From Gnetum montanum (lineage: Eukaryota > Streptophyta > Gnetopsida > Gnetales > Gnetaceae), in assembly GCA_015680685.1 (NCBI GenBank), contig MNCI01001975.1:154809-218808 (forward strand): 64,000 nt of DNA, read 5' to 3'. How positions within the stretch are numbered: the first letter of the stretch is position 1; every line of letters starts with the position of its first letter. Below, piece after piece: positions 1 through 12,245 of this stretch. Below the pieces are notes generated by a model. The model worked only from the letters and a program-made list of their open reading frames with translations, was not told the DNA's origin and did not search any database. A program made the translations under genes and the position numbers.

Positions 1-165
1 GGGGGGCGGGCTGCGCACGGACAGGTCCTCATTGTCCAGGTTTTCGTAGGTAACTTGAAGGTTCTTAGTTGTTGGCCATAGGATGTCTTATGATTTGGTG
101 GCCCCTGCTCTTTCTTTTGCATACACTTTTTTTTCACTATTATTGTGGATTGGTATGGTAACTGT
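1..165. other. left flank, unassigned
   Basis: No gene or repeat is recognised here. The first 40 bases are much more GC-rich (a G6 run, then GCGGGCTGCGCACGG) than anything nearby, which could be a contig-end artefact or the edge of another repeat. The boundary with element A is gradual, because similarity to the protease-downstream region of element B fades out around position 165. Confidence 0.4.
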
Positions 166-169
166 GTTG

Positions 170-625
170 ATGTTCTAAACGATTAACCTACAATTTCATA
201 CTTTTCTTTCAAGATTATTGCATGGAATTCATTGTGTGTGTATGGCTCCATGCTTATCCTTCTTAGATATCTCAATAGATAGATCTCTCATACTTAGCTT
301 AGCATCGATTGTGCTAAGCCATGATCGCCCCATGATAATTGGAAATTTCTTATTAGCATCTTTCACATCAATTATCGGAAAGTCTGCTAGATAAGACCAC
401 CCATTGGCAGTGGTCACCACATCATTAATATGTCCCAAGGGAATGACAAAAGATCTATATTGATATGACATTCCTTCAATGATGGGAGGATTCATGCTTA
501 ATATGTTTCGTAAAAGATCAAATTCATCTTGAAACCTTAGTCTAGTAGAGCTTTGCATGGTAGATTTCAACTACTTGTAAATATATCAATGGAACTCCTA
601 GATTAATTCTCTTCTTAGGAAATGG
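170..625 (-). pseudogene. Element A retropepsin-like protease remnant
   Basis: The open stretch 570-229 holds the C-terminal half of an aspartic protease: VIPLGHINDVVTTANGWSYL, then a FPIIMGRSWLS block, the equivalent of the flap and the second hydrophobic motif of Ty3/gypsy proteases, followed by SMRDLSIEI. The same blocks occur in B (16241-15990) and F (44385-44560). Upstream, where the catalytic Asp-Ser-Gly should lie (about 570-600), the reading frame shows a stop and Thr-Lys instead, so the catalytic site is lost. The 5' end of the domain is frameshifted relative to the open stretch. Confidence 0.7.
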
Positions 626-3214
626 CCTTGCCTTAATCTAGTTTGTAACTATTTCTATAAGCCTGACAATTTACATGTTATTATTGAATGATGTCATAAG
701 CTTGTTGTTGGTAGGTGGATCTGTTGAAGGAGAAGTTGATCTTATGAAGTTCTAACTCTATCAACCTTTTCTAGACTTGTCCTAAAGAAAGGATGTTTCT
801 TTGTCTAGCCCTTAGTGTTGCTGGTAGGAACCTGTACTTGTATGTTCACTACCCTTACAATTCTCCTCTTTTGTGGTTATGATGGTAATGCCCCTTGCAT
901 AATGGGTGGTGGCCCTAGTGGCAAAGGATTGGAAAGGGGATTTGATGGACCAGCTATTGGTGAATGTGCATGAGGACTCTGATCCATCCTTGGCGTAGTA
1001 GGTTTGTAGTATTCTAGTGGATAATGAGGAGAAAAAATTTGAACGGATGTGTTTCTTTGAGATATTGGATGCTAAATGTAATATCCATAAGGATCTAGTT
1101 GCCTATACAAATATTGTTGCCTTGGCAGTGTGATTGCCCATGTCTGTAGTTGCTACAATTGCTACTAATATTGCTCATGTGGTTGAGGGTAGGCTCCACT
1201 TGGGTAATATGTTGACTAGAAGGTTTGCCTAATATTACATTTAGGATAAGGTAGTCTTCAGGGCATGTGCTTTTTGAAAAATCTTGGATCAAGTGCATAT
1301 ATCCCAAATTCTTGAAAGTGGGCTATAATAAGACAAAATTCCTTATGATGTTCATATTAGCATACATTATATCCTTCCTCTTCCTCTAAACGAGAGTTAG
1401 TATAACCTTCAATGGTAGAAAATTTTCCTTTGTGCTTATAACTTTCTTATCCATTAGCTCTTTTCTTCTTCCTTTTCTTACCTATATTAAGTTCTTGTTT
1501 AGCCTTTTCTTTCACAATCTTTAGGGCTGTAGCAAACTTCTCATCCATTGAATCCCAAACTTTTTCTACCTTAGTCACTATATCATTGATTGATTTTTGA
1601 ATAGGTAGAGTCTTTTTCTAGATGATGTCTTCCAGGGTTTTAACCTCTTTCTTGTTACATAGCCACATATCTTTCTTCCTAATTGATGGATCTTTATTAT
1701 ATTCTTCAGCTAACTCTCTCTTCTTAAGTTCTTCTTCCTCCTTTGCAGCTTGTTCAATTAATATTTGAACGTGATGGGCTATTAGTTCTAATAATCTACC
1801 TTAGGCATAAACCCCAAGATTTTCTCTAGTTTTTCTCCACAACCCATCTACAATATGCCTAAGCTATTCCCTTGGTGAAAATCCATGGCCTAGGCATCTA
1901 GGTAATAGTGAATAGTATTTTGCATCAAGGGTCTCATGAGTCCCTTACTTCCATCCTTAGATCTATTTTCTTAAATTGGACACTTGTGAATAAGTTTGAT
2001 ATTTATCATTAAAAGTTCAAGCATGGTACACCAACATTTGATTAATCTAGATTCTAGTGATTTGTACCAGCTCTCTACCTCCTTCACAAGTGTTTTGGAA
2101 AATAGCTTTAACTTTTGCTAATTAGTTTTAATATTTTCTAGGGCACAAGCATCGTGGAAAGCTTGAAGGTGATGTTGTGGATCAACATTGTAGCCACCTT
2201 AAAATCTTGGCATGTTATTCATGTCAAGTCATTTGATTAAGCTATCCCTCACATGCCTAGTTGGAATGTGAATAGCTTCCCAGATGTTAATCATATTGCA
2301 AGTTGTCATCAGGGGTTCATCATCTCAATTAGGTTCATGTGCTCTATTGTAGTAGTACCTCCTTTTGTCCTCATCCCTTTCATAATTTCTATGATCGCTT
2401 TGTCTATGCTATTCATACTCTTTATCTTCCAAATTAGAATTTCCTGCATAGCGATCATGATAATCATAGTAGTCAAGAGTTCCCCTCTCTTTCTTGTTAT
2501 GGTCTTGGTACTTTTGCCTAGTTTTGTCAAATTATTTTGATGATCGTGAGGATGATCATGAGGTACTAGAAGAATAGTGCTAGCTTATCCTCCTATGATG
2601 AATCTGATGTTCTTATTTGTGGGATCTAGCAAGAACTCTTGGCCTTGAGTCCCACTTATGCCTCGAGTCTTTTGCCTCCCACCAAAGCATTTATACTAAT
2701 TTGGAGTGTGATTTATTCCTAACAGGCTCATCCAATCAAATGGTAGGCATTTAGGACTAGAACTCATGATTGTGGTGGAGTTTTTTAGCAATGAATGCAT
2801 CTCCATCAAGCTCCTCCAAGATAGTAGTAGAATTAACTATCTTTCCTTTGTCTTGTTCATCTCTTGCCTCCATGGCATGGTCCTTTCTTAACTATTCATC
2901 AGTAGGTTCATATGATCAGTTCATGTATTTGGTTTCATGATACCCTTCAAGTGGTTCACTTAGTTTCATCCCTTTGAGAGTAGTTTGGAGCATAATAGGT
3001 ACTAAACATCTTGGTGGTAGAACAATGTTTCCTTGAAGATTCCTCCACAACTAGCCATCTTGATGAAAGATTTGAAATTTAGATAGTAATAATCACAATG
3101 AGCATATGAGATCCTTGTCTGCATCAACATACTCCAATCTTCTTCTTCTTCGATTTTGTTACTACTTCTTTGTAGTTTCTTGGCAAGTGATGTTGTATTT
3201 TTGTTTGAAGGCAT
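626..3214 (-). pseudogene. Element A gag remnant
   Basis: The most upstream supported Met (3214) opens 70 residues that contain a WSMLMQTRISYAH block. Element D has the equivalent block (WSAPMQTRISYAQ) at the same place after its primer site, which supports the start. The remaining gag is broken by many stops. Recognisable pieces are a Ser/Asp-rich hinge (about 2550-2300), the core with PRF...DPQHHLQAFHDACA-like sequence (about 2230-2090), and a Lys/Glu-rich stretch (about 1780-1480). Gag would form the virus-like particle, but this copy cannot encode one. Confidence 0.7.
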
Positions 3215-3328
3215 ATTGTATTTTTAGATGTTTATTTTAAGTGTGCTTTTCTTAGAATTATGAAGTTTGACTTTGTGTTCCAAGTACAATGAACTTTGTG
3301 AAATCAATACTAAGCATTCATTGACTTG

Positions 3329-3346
3329 TCCTCGACAATAGTGCCA
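3329..3346 (-). other. Element A primer-binding site (tRNA-Asp-like)
   Basis: On the minus strand this reads TGGCACTATTGTCGAGGA, one base inside the LTR end. It matches the plant Athila-type site complementary to the tRNA-Asp 3' end (TGGCGCCGTTGCCGGGGA, recalled) at most positions. Most of the differences are C-to-T or G-to-A. Confidence 0.75.
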
Positions 3347-3347
3347 A

Positions 3348-4219
3348 TGATGACTGGTGGAGTAATCCAACACCCAACCATATAAGATACAAGTGTTCAC
3401 ATGTAGCCCAATCATAATCCATGGAGGAGGCAATGTGAATATGCTAGTACTTAGTTAAAGCTTAGGATCGTTGTCTCCCATGTGGAGCTAGTATAATCTA
3501 TGCATATGGTTTAGCTCTAAGTGAGGTGTATGATATATTGATGTTGGTAGGCCATAACTTCTAGCTATGATGGTAAAGTATGAAAATAATACTAAGTCTA
3601 AGGAAAATGGTAAAATAATTTACTCTAGCCTAGAGTGATGAGATCCATTTCTAGCTTGTCATACATGCTTTGAGCTCATGTAACTATTACTGGGATTACC
3701 AAGTGAGTTAACTACTAAGCAAATCAAGTGAAGCCAATACTAGGTTAGCAAACAATTATACTTAACGCTTGAAACTAGTCATACTTATTTCACTTTACTA
3801 TGAACAAGGAAAGTATACTTAGAAATGTAATTGATTGAACTAGCAAAATAGTAAGAATTATGCTAAGTAAAAGAATAAGGCTAAGTGTATGTTGCAATGA
3901 TGGAAAGCAATCCCAATCTTTATTTTTGTCATAAACTGTACACAAGTACACTTCACTCAAATAAAGACTCCAGACAACTACTTAACATCATACTGTCGGC
4001 ATTCACTCTATTCTTAAAGCTACAAAAATAAACTATAAGAATCTACCTAAAAATGGAATGAAAAGTTATTCGACCATGTGCCTAAGTGTCTTATTTATAG
4101 GTAGGTATGTGTGGAGGGATATTGGATATTTGACATCGAAGCTTATGCCCCGATATCAGGGATTTGATATTGTGGCCTTGATATTAGATGCTTGATATTG
4201 TAGCTAGTAAAAATCATGA
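3348..4219 (-). repeat. Element A 5' LTR
   Basis: The left edge TGATGACTGG abuts the primer site. The right edge is set at a decayed TCATGA by comparison with the TCATCA of related LTRs. Inside are the ACCAAG repeat block (about 3690-3760) shared with all related LTRs, a TATA-like element (TTATTTATAGG near 4090-4100 on the plus strand), and upstream of it (plus strand 4118-4205) six GATAT units, one of them inside the palindrome CCCGATATCAGGG. Confidence 0.75.
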
Positions 4220-7200
4220 TTTATTAGATGGTAAGATGCTTATTTCTTAAGTTAAGGACCTAGGTTTAATCCTAGGAGCATCTACTCAAAGAAGTTAGGC
4301 TTTTGCTTATTCACTAACCCTCCTAAGACCTTGCTTGGCAGGATAAACATTGAGTCTATAGGTAGCCTCTTACCCTTCTATGGACTCATACCAATCACAC
4401 ATGATAAGTTGGAATTCTTATTAGTCTTTTTTATATACATAAATAGTCACTTAAAATAGAGGTAGAAAAATATAAATATATAATTGGAAAAAACGAGAAA
4501 GAAGAAACATAATGATATTTAATGTATCAAGAAAGCATTGTAGTAATAGACAAGAAAATTTTGAATGGATGAAAATTTAATTTTCAAAAATTATTAACAA
4601 CAAGGAATTTCTAGCAAAGGACATGTAAGAACAAAAATCAATTTTTGAACTAATCAATGAATTTTTCTTATTTGACATGAACATAACCTTATCTAGGATG
4701 ATAGAGGGCAAAGCTACAAGACCAAATGTCATTTCTATAGAAGCTTAGAAGTGTACATGAGATACAAGTATCATATGGGTAAAAGTTAAAGATTTATTAT
4801 ATCCATCTACAAGAACAAAAATAAAAAAATAAAAAAAATTATAGAATTGTGTAAAATTTAGAAACAACAACCATATGAGTCATACCTTGAAACTATGAGT
4901 GAGATTTGTACAACAAAGTTTTGGACATGAATTAATATCATAAGATAAACAATTGAATTTTTCTAAGAAGATTGACTACAAAGGCTACTTTATTAATACT
5001 ACATTTAATGTAGAAATTTATAAGGCATAAAAAATATATATGTGATTTCTATTAATTTGAAAAATGAATATAATAAAGTGCCTATAGCTATCTTATGGAT
5101 GAAAATAGTGCTTGATGAATATATTAAAAATTAGTAGAATATAGAATACATAAAGTAATTTTAGTGAAAGTATGAAGAGTGATTAAATAAATGTGACAAT
5201 TAAGGACAACAAGTCCCTTAATGTAAATATTTTCATTACCTAATATCAATGCTCCAATTAAATGGTAAACTTGATGAAGATATAAGAAATAGGAATGAGA
5301 GAAGATGGTTAAATAGAGAAAGGCTAGTTGTATATTATGTGAAAAAATAATTTCAAAAAATCAAAAGGAAAATTTTATAAGATATTAATTAAGCTCAATA
5401 TTTTCTAAAATTGAAAGTATATTTTCATTTAGCAATACATATTTCTCATTCCATAAAATGAAATTTGGATTTGTGTACCATTTTTTTAATAAGAGAAATC
5501 ACCCATTTTATTTTATTTAGTTTGATGTTTAATATTAGGCTGTAAAAATTCAACATAAGCAATAAATTAGTGTGAAAAAGCTATAAGTATTTAGATAATG
5601 TTACATGTTACAAGACTAAATAAATATTATAATATAAATATTGGAGAATAGTCAGAGTGGTTTATATTATAGATAAGTTGTAAGAATAACATCTTATATG
5701 CTTTAGTCATGTTCAAAGAAAATGAGATTATGAACCTCTCAAAACATGTTACCACATCATAGTTTGAAGAAATATATTACAAGAAAGATATAAAAAACAT
5801 GAAAATAAATGACTAGATAAAATATAAAAAGGTTGTAGATCAATCAACCTTTACCCCTTGATAGAGACATATGGCCATGAGAACTCATGTAGCTAATTAT
5901 ACAGTCATTATTTATAGGAGTTTGAGATATGTATATTAATTCTCAAAAGAAATATAGGTAAAAAGGCCTTTTTGAAATACATCAAATGGTACTTGAACCT
6001 CATAGAAGAGATCCATGAGATAAAACAACAACCATGAAACTTGGGCAATATGCCAAGTAAGAATAACATCAAGGCACAATCCTAGAATGTGATAAAGTTA
6101 TATCATATTATAGAAAGGCATAGTGCCATAGAATAAAATAATACATCAATCAGAATAATCATAATTTATTATGGTTCTATATCATCGTACTTCGTCATTG
6201 TTTCTATGTTGGCTTAGATTTTGAGAATTTCTCTTTCAAACTACCCAAACGTTTTGGAACTTTTTATAGATGAATTGATTTTCTATGGATAAGAATATCA
6301 TGTCTTTGAATGTTTTCATAATCCTCTAGGTGTTGCTAATCTTGGAATCCTTGGTTAGTTGGAAAGGGAGTGATGGATACCTTGGGAAGAGGAATGAATA
6401 TAGAATATATTTAATCATGCCTTTATACACTACAATTTGGATGTTTGTGAGTTGAAGAAGAATGAGGTAAGCATGAGTGATGATCCATTTCAATTTAAAG
6501 AAAGAATGGAACATATTCTTTTGTTGATCTAATAGGTACAATCATCATAGAAGAAGCATCCACTTCCTCAATGTTTTTTTGGATAGGCATCTATGTGTCT
6601 TGCAGATACCATACTAGAGAATAGGAGGCTTTTGGCTAGTATAAAACTCCCTAGACTATGTAGATTATGGTTATTCTAGATGAGGATGAAAGTTGTTCTT
6701 CTACAACTAAGTAGCATGAGGAATTAGTAAATCCTTCATAGAAACTTTTGAACTTTAATTGGTTAATTCAACATTTCATAGTCACAATTTACNAAATAGG
6801 ACCGTAATATTTCAAACTATTTAAAATGGTAGAAANTCCATATTTAGAACATGGTTTTGGACTAATTACATAAAAAACCTATCGATGTCTATACTTATTA
6901 CATTTTTTTATAGTTTGAAGGGAAGTTTTCATTCAACATGGAGGATAAGGAACATCCATTTACTCTTCAACCTTAGTTTCTATAATTCATATGTTTTTTA
7001 GAATTGCATCCATACATAAAATTTAGCCAGGACCATTCTAGATAGTGAGGTAGTGATCTCGTCAAGCTTGATCAATTCACTAAATCCTATTGTGATTTGT
7101 TCCAAAAAGAAGATTTACCATAATTCCTGGAAAAGATAAGGATCCTAACCCAAATGAAAATCCTCTAGAAAACTTAGTGTTGAATTTCATCCTTGGTTCT

Positions 7201-7324
7201 CACTTTGTTAATGTAGGATCCCTAGCTTCAAAGAACCATAGACCATTAATAAGGACCCAATCCTTATCATGGATAGTTTAGAATTCAAATTGAAATAGTT
7301 CCTCATGAAGTGTAATAACCTAGG
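4220..7324. other. AT-rich spacer between elements A and B
   Basis: About 3.1 kb with no supportable gene. All six frames are broken, and the longest open stretches (about 70 codons) have no recognisable domain and AT-rich low-complexity codon content. Two isolated N bases lie at 6793 and 6836. It may be long-decayed repeat, but no LTR ends or protein motifs are visible. Confidence 0.5.
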
Positions 7325-8264
7325 TGATGAGTGACGAAGCACCCCTATGTCCAACCATACTAAACATAAAGTGTTCATGTGCAATCTTGTTGAATTCCGT
7401 GGAATTTATAGTTTCTAGTGCACTAGTCTTTTAGGAAGTGAATCTTGCCTTAAGGTCATTTGTTGTCTTCTCAATTACACTTGTGGCGTACACTAGTATG
7501 GTTAAGTGTAATTGAAGCATCTAATTTTTATCATTTTGTATTTTATGGTTTTTGTGTTTAAAGAGAGATAAAGTAATTGGATTAACTAATTTAATTTAAA
7601 TAATTAACTAGTATATAAGTAGTCCTAACATAAGCATATAGTCCCACTTTTCGCACACATCTTGAACCCACGTATCCACTACTAGGTTACCAAGTGATAC
7701 GCTATTGGGCACACCAAGTAATAGCCCTACTAGGCCTACCAAGTAATAGCCCTACTAGGCCTACCAAGCAGATACGTGTTATGCTTGAAGCAGTTTTACT
7801 TATGTATTTAATCTATCTAGCTTATCTTGCTTAATTAGCTTAATTACTAGAAAATATTGAATAAAGAACTAAAAATATTAAATGCATAAATGAAACATTG
7901 AAGCTATCTAGAATGCAGCAAGGTTTATCACAAAGTTCATCTTTATTGCTGCACACACTGTCATGCTTAGGTACAACAATGCTTGAACAAAGATCCATAC
8001 ACTCAATGACTCCTACTACGAGCACTTGGGAAAAATATTATAACTTTCAAATGGATAGATTGTAAGAGCTCTACTACTACTATGCAAATTGATGTTATAA
8101 ATGTGGTTGGGGAGCTCATATTTATAGACTAGAATAGACCCCTACATCAATGGGGCTGTGTCGATGCAATAGATTGTGTTGATGGGGCCTAGTCAATGAG
8201 GCCTAGTTGACACAATTGACTGTAGTGATGGGGCGTAGTCGACATAATAGACTAAAACTCATCA
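7325..8264 (-). repeat. Element B 3' LTR
   Basis: Starts TGATGAGTGACGAAG and ends ACTCATCA, beside the polypurine tract. Downstream of the TATA region is the ACCAAG/ACTAGG repeat block (7680-7790). Here it has gained one exact extra 25 bp copy (7719-7743 repeated at 7744-7768), which accounts for part of the length difference from the 5' LTR (940 against 891 bp). The U3 part (about 8135-8255) holds the roughly 30 bp GGCC-centred repeat array. Confidence 0.93.
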
Positions 8265-8280
8265 TACCCCCCCAACTTAA
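8265..8280 (-). other. Element B polypurine tract
   Basis: On the minus strand this reads TTAAGTTGGGGGGGTA directly before the 3' LTR, the place where plus-strand DNA synthesis is primed in LTR retrotransposons. F and D have shorter equivalents (GGGGATA and AAGGGTA) in the same position. Confidence 0.85.
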
Positions 8281-8509
8281 TGAAAACTTATCCTCAAGTT
8301 ATTTACAAAATTGGGAAGGTATGGAAATATTGATTGGTTTTTGAAGTAACAAAACAAAACAACATAGACATAATAATATTGAGTGCCTAGTGTATGAACC
8401 AACACATTACAAAAAATATAGTGTTCATGATACAAAATTGAACACCATGACATGATTCTTCAAAATTGGACAAAAGGTTCCTTGATGGCATGAAGTTGGT
8501 GCAGAAGGT

Positions 8510-11355
8510 TAGATAGTCCTAGGCAATGGTGGCTCCTAAGGTTTTGAAGAACCTTCAATGGCCTCAAGCATGTGTGGTGGTCGAGGTGGTTGTGGCTATC
8601 TTGCTGTTGCTGCAACTTTAGGTGGAAGGTGAAAAGCATCTAGAAATGCCTTCATTTTATCTTCTTTACTTTTAGGATCATTCAGGTCCACATAGCTTTG
8701 TCATTGTGGGCCAAGGTTGGAACATCCTAAGGACAAGGAAAAATAGGAAATAGCTCCTTAACATTGACAAACTAGGCTGAAAATTGCTTGCACTTGATCT
8801 CGAATGCTCGGAGTGTGTCTTGTAATGCCTGGTAGTTGTTCATTCGTTTGATCAAGTTCTCTATGATTGATCTTTGATCAATGAATTTTGCCTTATGAAC
8901 CTTGATTTTAGCATTTGCCACTGCAAACTTTGCTTGGTGTCTTTATGAGTGTTGAACTTGACCTCATATAATAAGTATGAACTAACCACTTACTTCTCAA
9001 GATCAAACCATGGCCATTCAATAGTTAGCATTACCATGTTTGCATAGTAGAGGTTGGATAGCTCCCTGTACTCTGTCATCTCATCAATCTGCAACTCCTT
9101 CATGTGGATTTCTACCTTGTTGTAGGCATCAATTCCATTAATGATGGGTTGCCACACTTCTCTGCCTTGTTGGAGTTGCTGGAGGACCTCATTAACCTTT
9201 GACTTCACCAGCGGGATATGATTTTCATTTACCTCCTTTTATAGGCCAACCTAGTCTTTGTAATGATTTTTAATTTTTTCAAATTTTAGAGCCTTGTTTT
9301 TCCATGTGGTGATTTTAATGGCTAATTTCTAGCACAAGATGCGAACCTTCTTCATGGAGAGATTACAATTCTCCATTTCCAATATCCTTAATTCGATGTT
9401 TGTCCTAGCAAGCTGCTCTTGTTATTGATGGATAAATTCTTCTAGTTGTTGTTTTTGCACATTAATATTCTATAGGTGATGATCTTTTGTAGTTAAGGAT
9501 TCATTTTCTTGTTGCGTCTACATTAAGTCATTCCATATTGTGTGAGTTGCAACTTTTGCTACTAATGGATTGAAGACCAATGTTACCATTTCTCCCTTAA
9601 CCCAATTAAGTTTTCGTTGAAGCTTTTAAAAAGCTTCATCTCATGTCAATGCAGGGTTGATAAGAGTAGGGTCAACAATTTGGGCACACAATTTGGTAAC
9701 TTCCATAGCCAAGCATTGATTATGTCTTAAGCTATTTCAAATTGGCCTTCTAAAATGAGGCACTTTCCCTTTGCTTTTAGTAGCTTCAACTGGGTTATAG
9801 TGATAGTGTCCAGAAAATCAAAGATATTTGGAATCAGTTGCCTGGTTCCCACCAGTTAGTTCAATAGTTCTTCATGCTAGGCTAAACTAAATCTCTTGTT
9901 GATTGTCCTTGTAGATTCTTGCACATCTCTTAGTGCAAAAACATCTAGTTCAGGTGCTGCAAGTGCATTTAATGCTTCAACGACTCAATCAACAATGATC
10001 TCTACAACTATCTCTTGCCCTTGGTGCTGCATCACCAATACAGTTGCCTCATCATCCTTCTCTAAGTGCACCGAAACAAAAGCAACATTCCTAGAGATTT
10101 ATGAGAATAAATGATGCTAAGAGAGAGACATTGTCACCTCTCATGCACTTGGATTTGACCTTGTAGGAAATTGTGTTCATTGGGCAAACAACATTGATCC
10201 CCTTGCATCTAGCTAATTATATGAGCCACTTCTCTAAGCTGACTCATGGCTAGTCTGTAGATAGATGGGTCTCCACCACTAGTTCCTGCAGTTTCTCTCA
10301 TTATTGCAAGAGTTACTCTTGGATTTTTTGCATGTGATCAACTATACTTTAGACCTCCGATGTTTGCTCATGAGTAGGTGGTGGAGGTGGTCATTGCCGC
10401 TCCTCTTCTATGGTCATGGTAGGTGTCTTGTCTTGTCTTCCATCATTTTAGCCCACGAAGAAATAGGAGCATGTTTGAGTGTATCATTTACATAGCAGAC
10501 TATCCTTTCCATTTTGCATAATTTTCTAATCAAGCAAGGGAAGGGAAAAATTTTTCTTCAACGTTCATTCTCCTTGAAGTGCTTCTCTATTTCTAAAAAG
10601 ATTAGTTAAGGAAGATTGACTAGAAAGTTTTTGCTTAAAGCAATGCATGCCTAGGTAGAGAAGGTTGTCACCTTATTGGGCCTCACCATTGGATTGAGGT
10701 TGTAGGCTACTATCTTAAAATAGACTCACTCCACTAGTGTGAGTGTGCCAAACTCCTTGTGGTCAACCACATAACATCACTGAGTCCACTCCTTCTTTGC
10801 TCTAAGATTAGCTTGTATGGACAGCTCTACTAGTTGTGTTCTTACAGCAGGCAACCCAAGGAACTATGTAATTACTTCTACTAAATAGGATACTTGGATA
10901 TTCTTGATTTTCATAACGGCTCCTGCCCTCATATTATTCTAGAAGAGATGCATTTCTTCCATGTACCACTCTCCACTAGAAGTGATGATTACATGGGAGA
11001 GGCTTGTAGTTGAGTTCTGACATCTTCTAGAGATCATTCAAGGAATTTCCTAAAGTTCAGTTCTTGAAGAATTTCACGGGTTTCCAATTGTGTCAAGGTA
11101 GGCCTATGTGAGTGTGACTTCTAGTCTAGGTACAGGGCCTGGTGCCTTACCTCGTTGTGAGTGTTTTGATGTAACTTCTTCTTTAGGAATCTGTTGGACA
11201 AATTCCACCTTGACCTCATCTCTGTGGGGTCCTGTAGCATGGGTTTCCTCAACCTATTCTTGAACATGTTCTTGTTGGCCTCTTCCTCCTCTAGGTTGCT
11301 TCTCCCATGGTTGCGATGGTCCTTCCTCCTACGGTCTCTTCAGTCTTGGTGCCAT
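8510..11355 (-). pseudogene. Element B ORF2 remnant (post-pol protein with plant-transposon-like domain and coiled coil)
   Basis: The likely start is the ATG at 11355-11353, directly after a conserved intron acceptor. F has the matching ATG at 50730. Original length was about 940 codons, now with many stops and shifts. The N-terminal part is Arg/Gly/Gln-rich. The middle (about 10600-10480) reads like FPFPCLIRKLC, resembling the 'putative plant transposon protein' domain known from Athila-like elements (recalled, not searched). The next kilobase is Gln/Glu/Lys/Leu-rich and probably coiled coil, including an open block 9208-8990. The C-terminal end matches F and D. No signal peptide or membrane segment of an envelope protein is seen. 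Confidence 0.75.
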
Positions 11356-11649
11356 CTATAATCACACATAACAATGGATTAGTAATTATTAGGTAACTCA
11401 AAATGATTGGAATACCTTTTCTCATAAGGGAGTTACATTTGGCTAAGGTATGATTATGGCTAGATGGATTAGATATTTAATTGTTAATTTAATCTTTGGT
11501 TTACCAAATTTGTTAAAGGGGTTAAATTTTTTAAAACTTTATGATTTAATAACATTTCATATCTTAATCCTTTGGGGAATTTAGAAAAAAGTTTGAAAAA
11601 TTTTCCATTGAAACCTTGGGGTTTGCTACCCTCATGACTAAGAGCTTAC
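11356..11649 (-). other. Element B intron-like segment before ORF2
   Basis: On the minus strand a donor (CCGAAG then GTAAGC, GT at 11649-11648) and an acceptor (GATTATAG, AG at 11357-11356) enclose 294 bp of AT-rich sequence, and the acceptor is followed immediately by ATGGCACC. F has the same arrangement with 310 bp. Both donors fit the plant GTAAG consensus. That it is spliced is inference. Confidence 0.65.
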
Positions 11650-11759
11650 CTTCGGTAACTATAGGATCAAATAACGGGGTGATTTAGATAAATGGTGCAT
11701 GCGTTAGAGGCTTGAAAAGGTTTTGGGCTTTGAAAAATTGCAAAAAATCCTTGGGCATT

Positions 11760-11890
11760 ATGGACCAAATGTGAAAAATGCAAAGTGGTCGGTGGTATTT
11801 ATAGTATTTTTGCATTGCGTCAATAGGGTCTAGTTGACATAGTCTGCTACATCGATAGGGCCTCGTCAACGTAGCTATTGACCACCATTG
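11760..11890 (-). promoter_or_regulatory. Element B internal U3-like promoter for ORF2
   Basis: On the minus strand two roughly 30 bp units lie in tandem (about 11880-11810), each with the pattern GTTGACGAGGCCCTATCGA...GTAG, followed about 20 bp later by ACTATAAATACC (TATA box 11803-11797). The same unit type, spacing and TATA element occur in the U3 of this element's LTRs. A leader of about 120 nt runs from there to the splice donor. Promoter activity is inferred from this resemblance and from conservation in F. Confidence 0.65.
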
Positions 11891-12049
11891 ACTTTCATTG
11901 AATATGTGTTTAAAACGACTTAAGAATATTCATCCTTAGTCCAGACCAAAATCATCCTTTTTTAGTGACTTTGCATCATCACTCGAAGACTGATTGACCC
12001 ACTTAAGACACAAGAGTACTCCTATAAAACAATCACCATTCTATAAAGA

Positions 12050-12245
12050 GAAGAAAAGAGAAGTAGGAAGTGAGAGAGAGAAAAGGCCTTAGTTAGAGGG
12101 GACCTTCAGGAATGGGTGCATGTCTTTCTAGTCCCATAACCAATGCTTGTAGCTTTTTTATTTGTCTAAGGGGTGTGCTTTGAATTTTCATGTTTTTTTT
12201 AAAATTTTTTTGAATTTTCAAATGGGAACCACACCATGCAAAGAC
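12050..12245 (-). repeat. Element B conserved inverted repeat and pyrimidine tract downstream of pol
   Basis: Plus-strand GGGGTGTGCTTTGAATTTTC (about 12170-12190) and AATGGGAACCACACCATGC (about 12221-12240) pair across an A/T homopolymer. To its left lies a purine tract (12050-12095), which is a CT tract in element orientation. Both features recur in C and F at the equivalent place, so they are ancestral to the group. Function is unknown; an RNA hairpin or processing signal is possible. Confidence 0.6.

Larger units (their letters stand above)
166..4219 (-). mobile_element. Element A: Athila/Tat-type Ty3/gypsy element, 5' half only
   Basis: Read on the minus strand, the order is 5' LTR (4219-3348), primer-binding site, gag remnant and the start of a protease remnant, after which the element stops near 166. 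RT, RNase H, integrase, ORF2 and the 3' LTR are absent, so no TSD can be tested. The gag blocks and primer site match those of elements B, C, D and F, which places A in the same group, but its LTR has GATAT-rich repeats where B and F have a GGCC palindrome, so it is another subfamily. What cut off the 3' half is not visible. Confidence 0.8.

Noticed and set aside
2253-2540. 95-codon open stretch on the plus strand with membrane-like translation
   Set aside because: It is the antisense of element A gag's Ser/Asp-rich hinge.
5860-6060. Possible copia RT end (SLRYVY, FLKYIKW-like words on the plus strand)
   Set aside because: The words are short, spacing is wrong and frames break. It is not enough to call a copia remnant.
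8135-8255. Short regularly spaced palindromic repeats, considered as a CRISPR-like array
   Set aside because: Units are imperfect, only three or four, and sit at the same U3 position in several LTRs. This is a promoter array of a plant retroelement.
11797-11890. The internal U3-like block considered as a nested solo LTR
   Set aside because: No LTR termini (TGATGAG/CTCATCA), no TSD and no downstream LTR repeat block; it is in the same place in B and F, so it belongs to the element.
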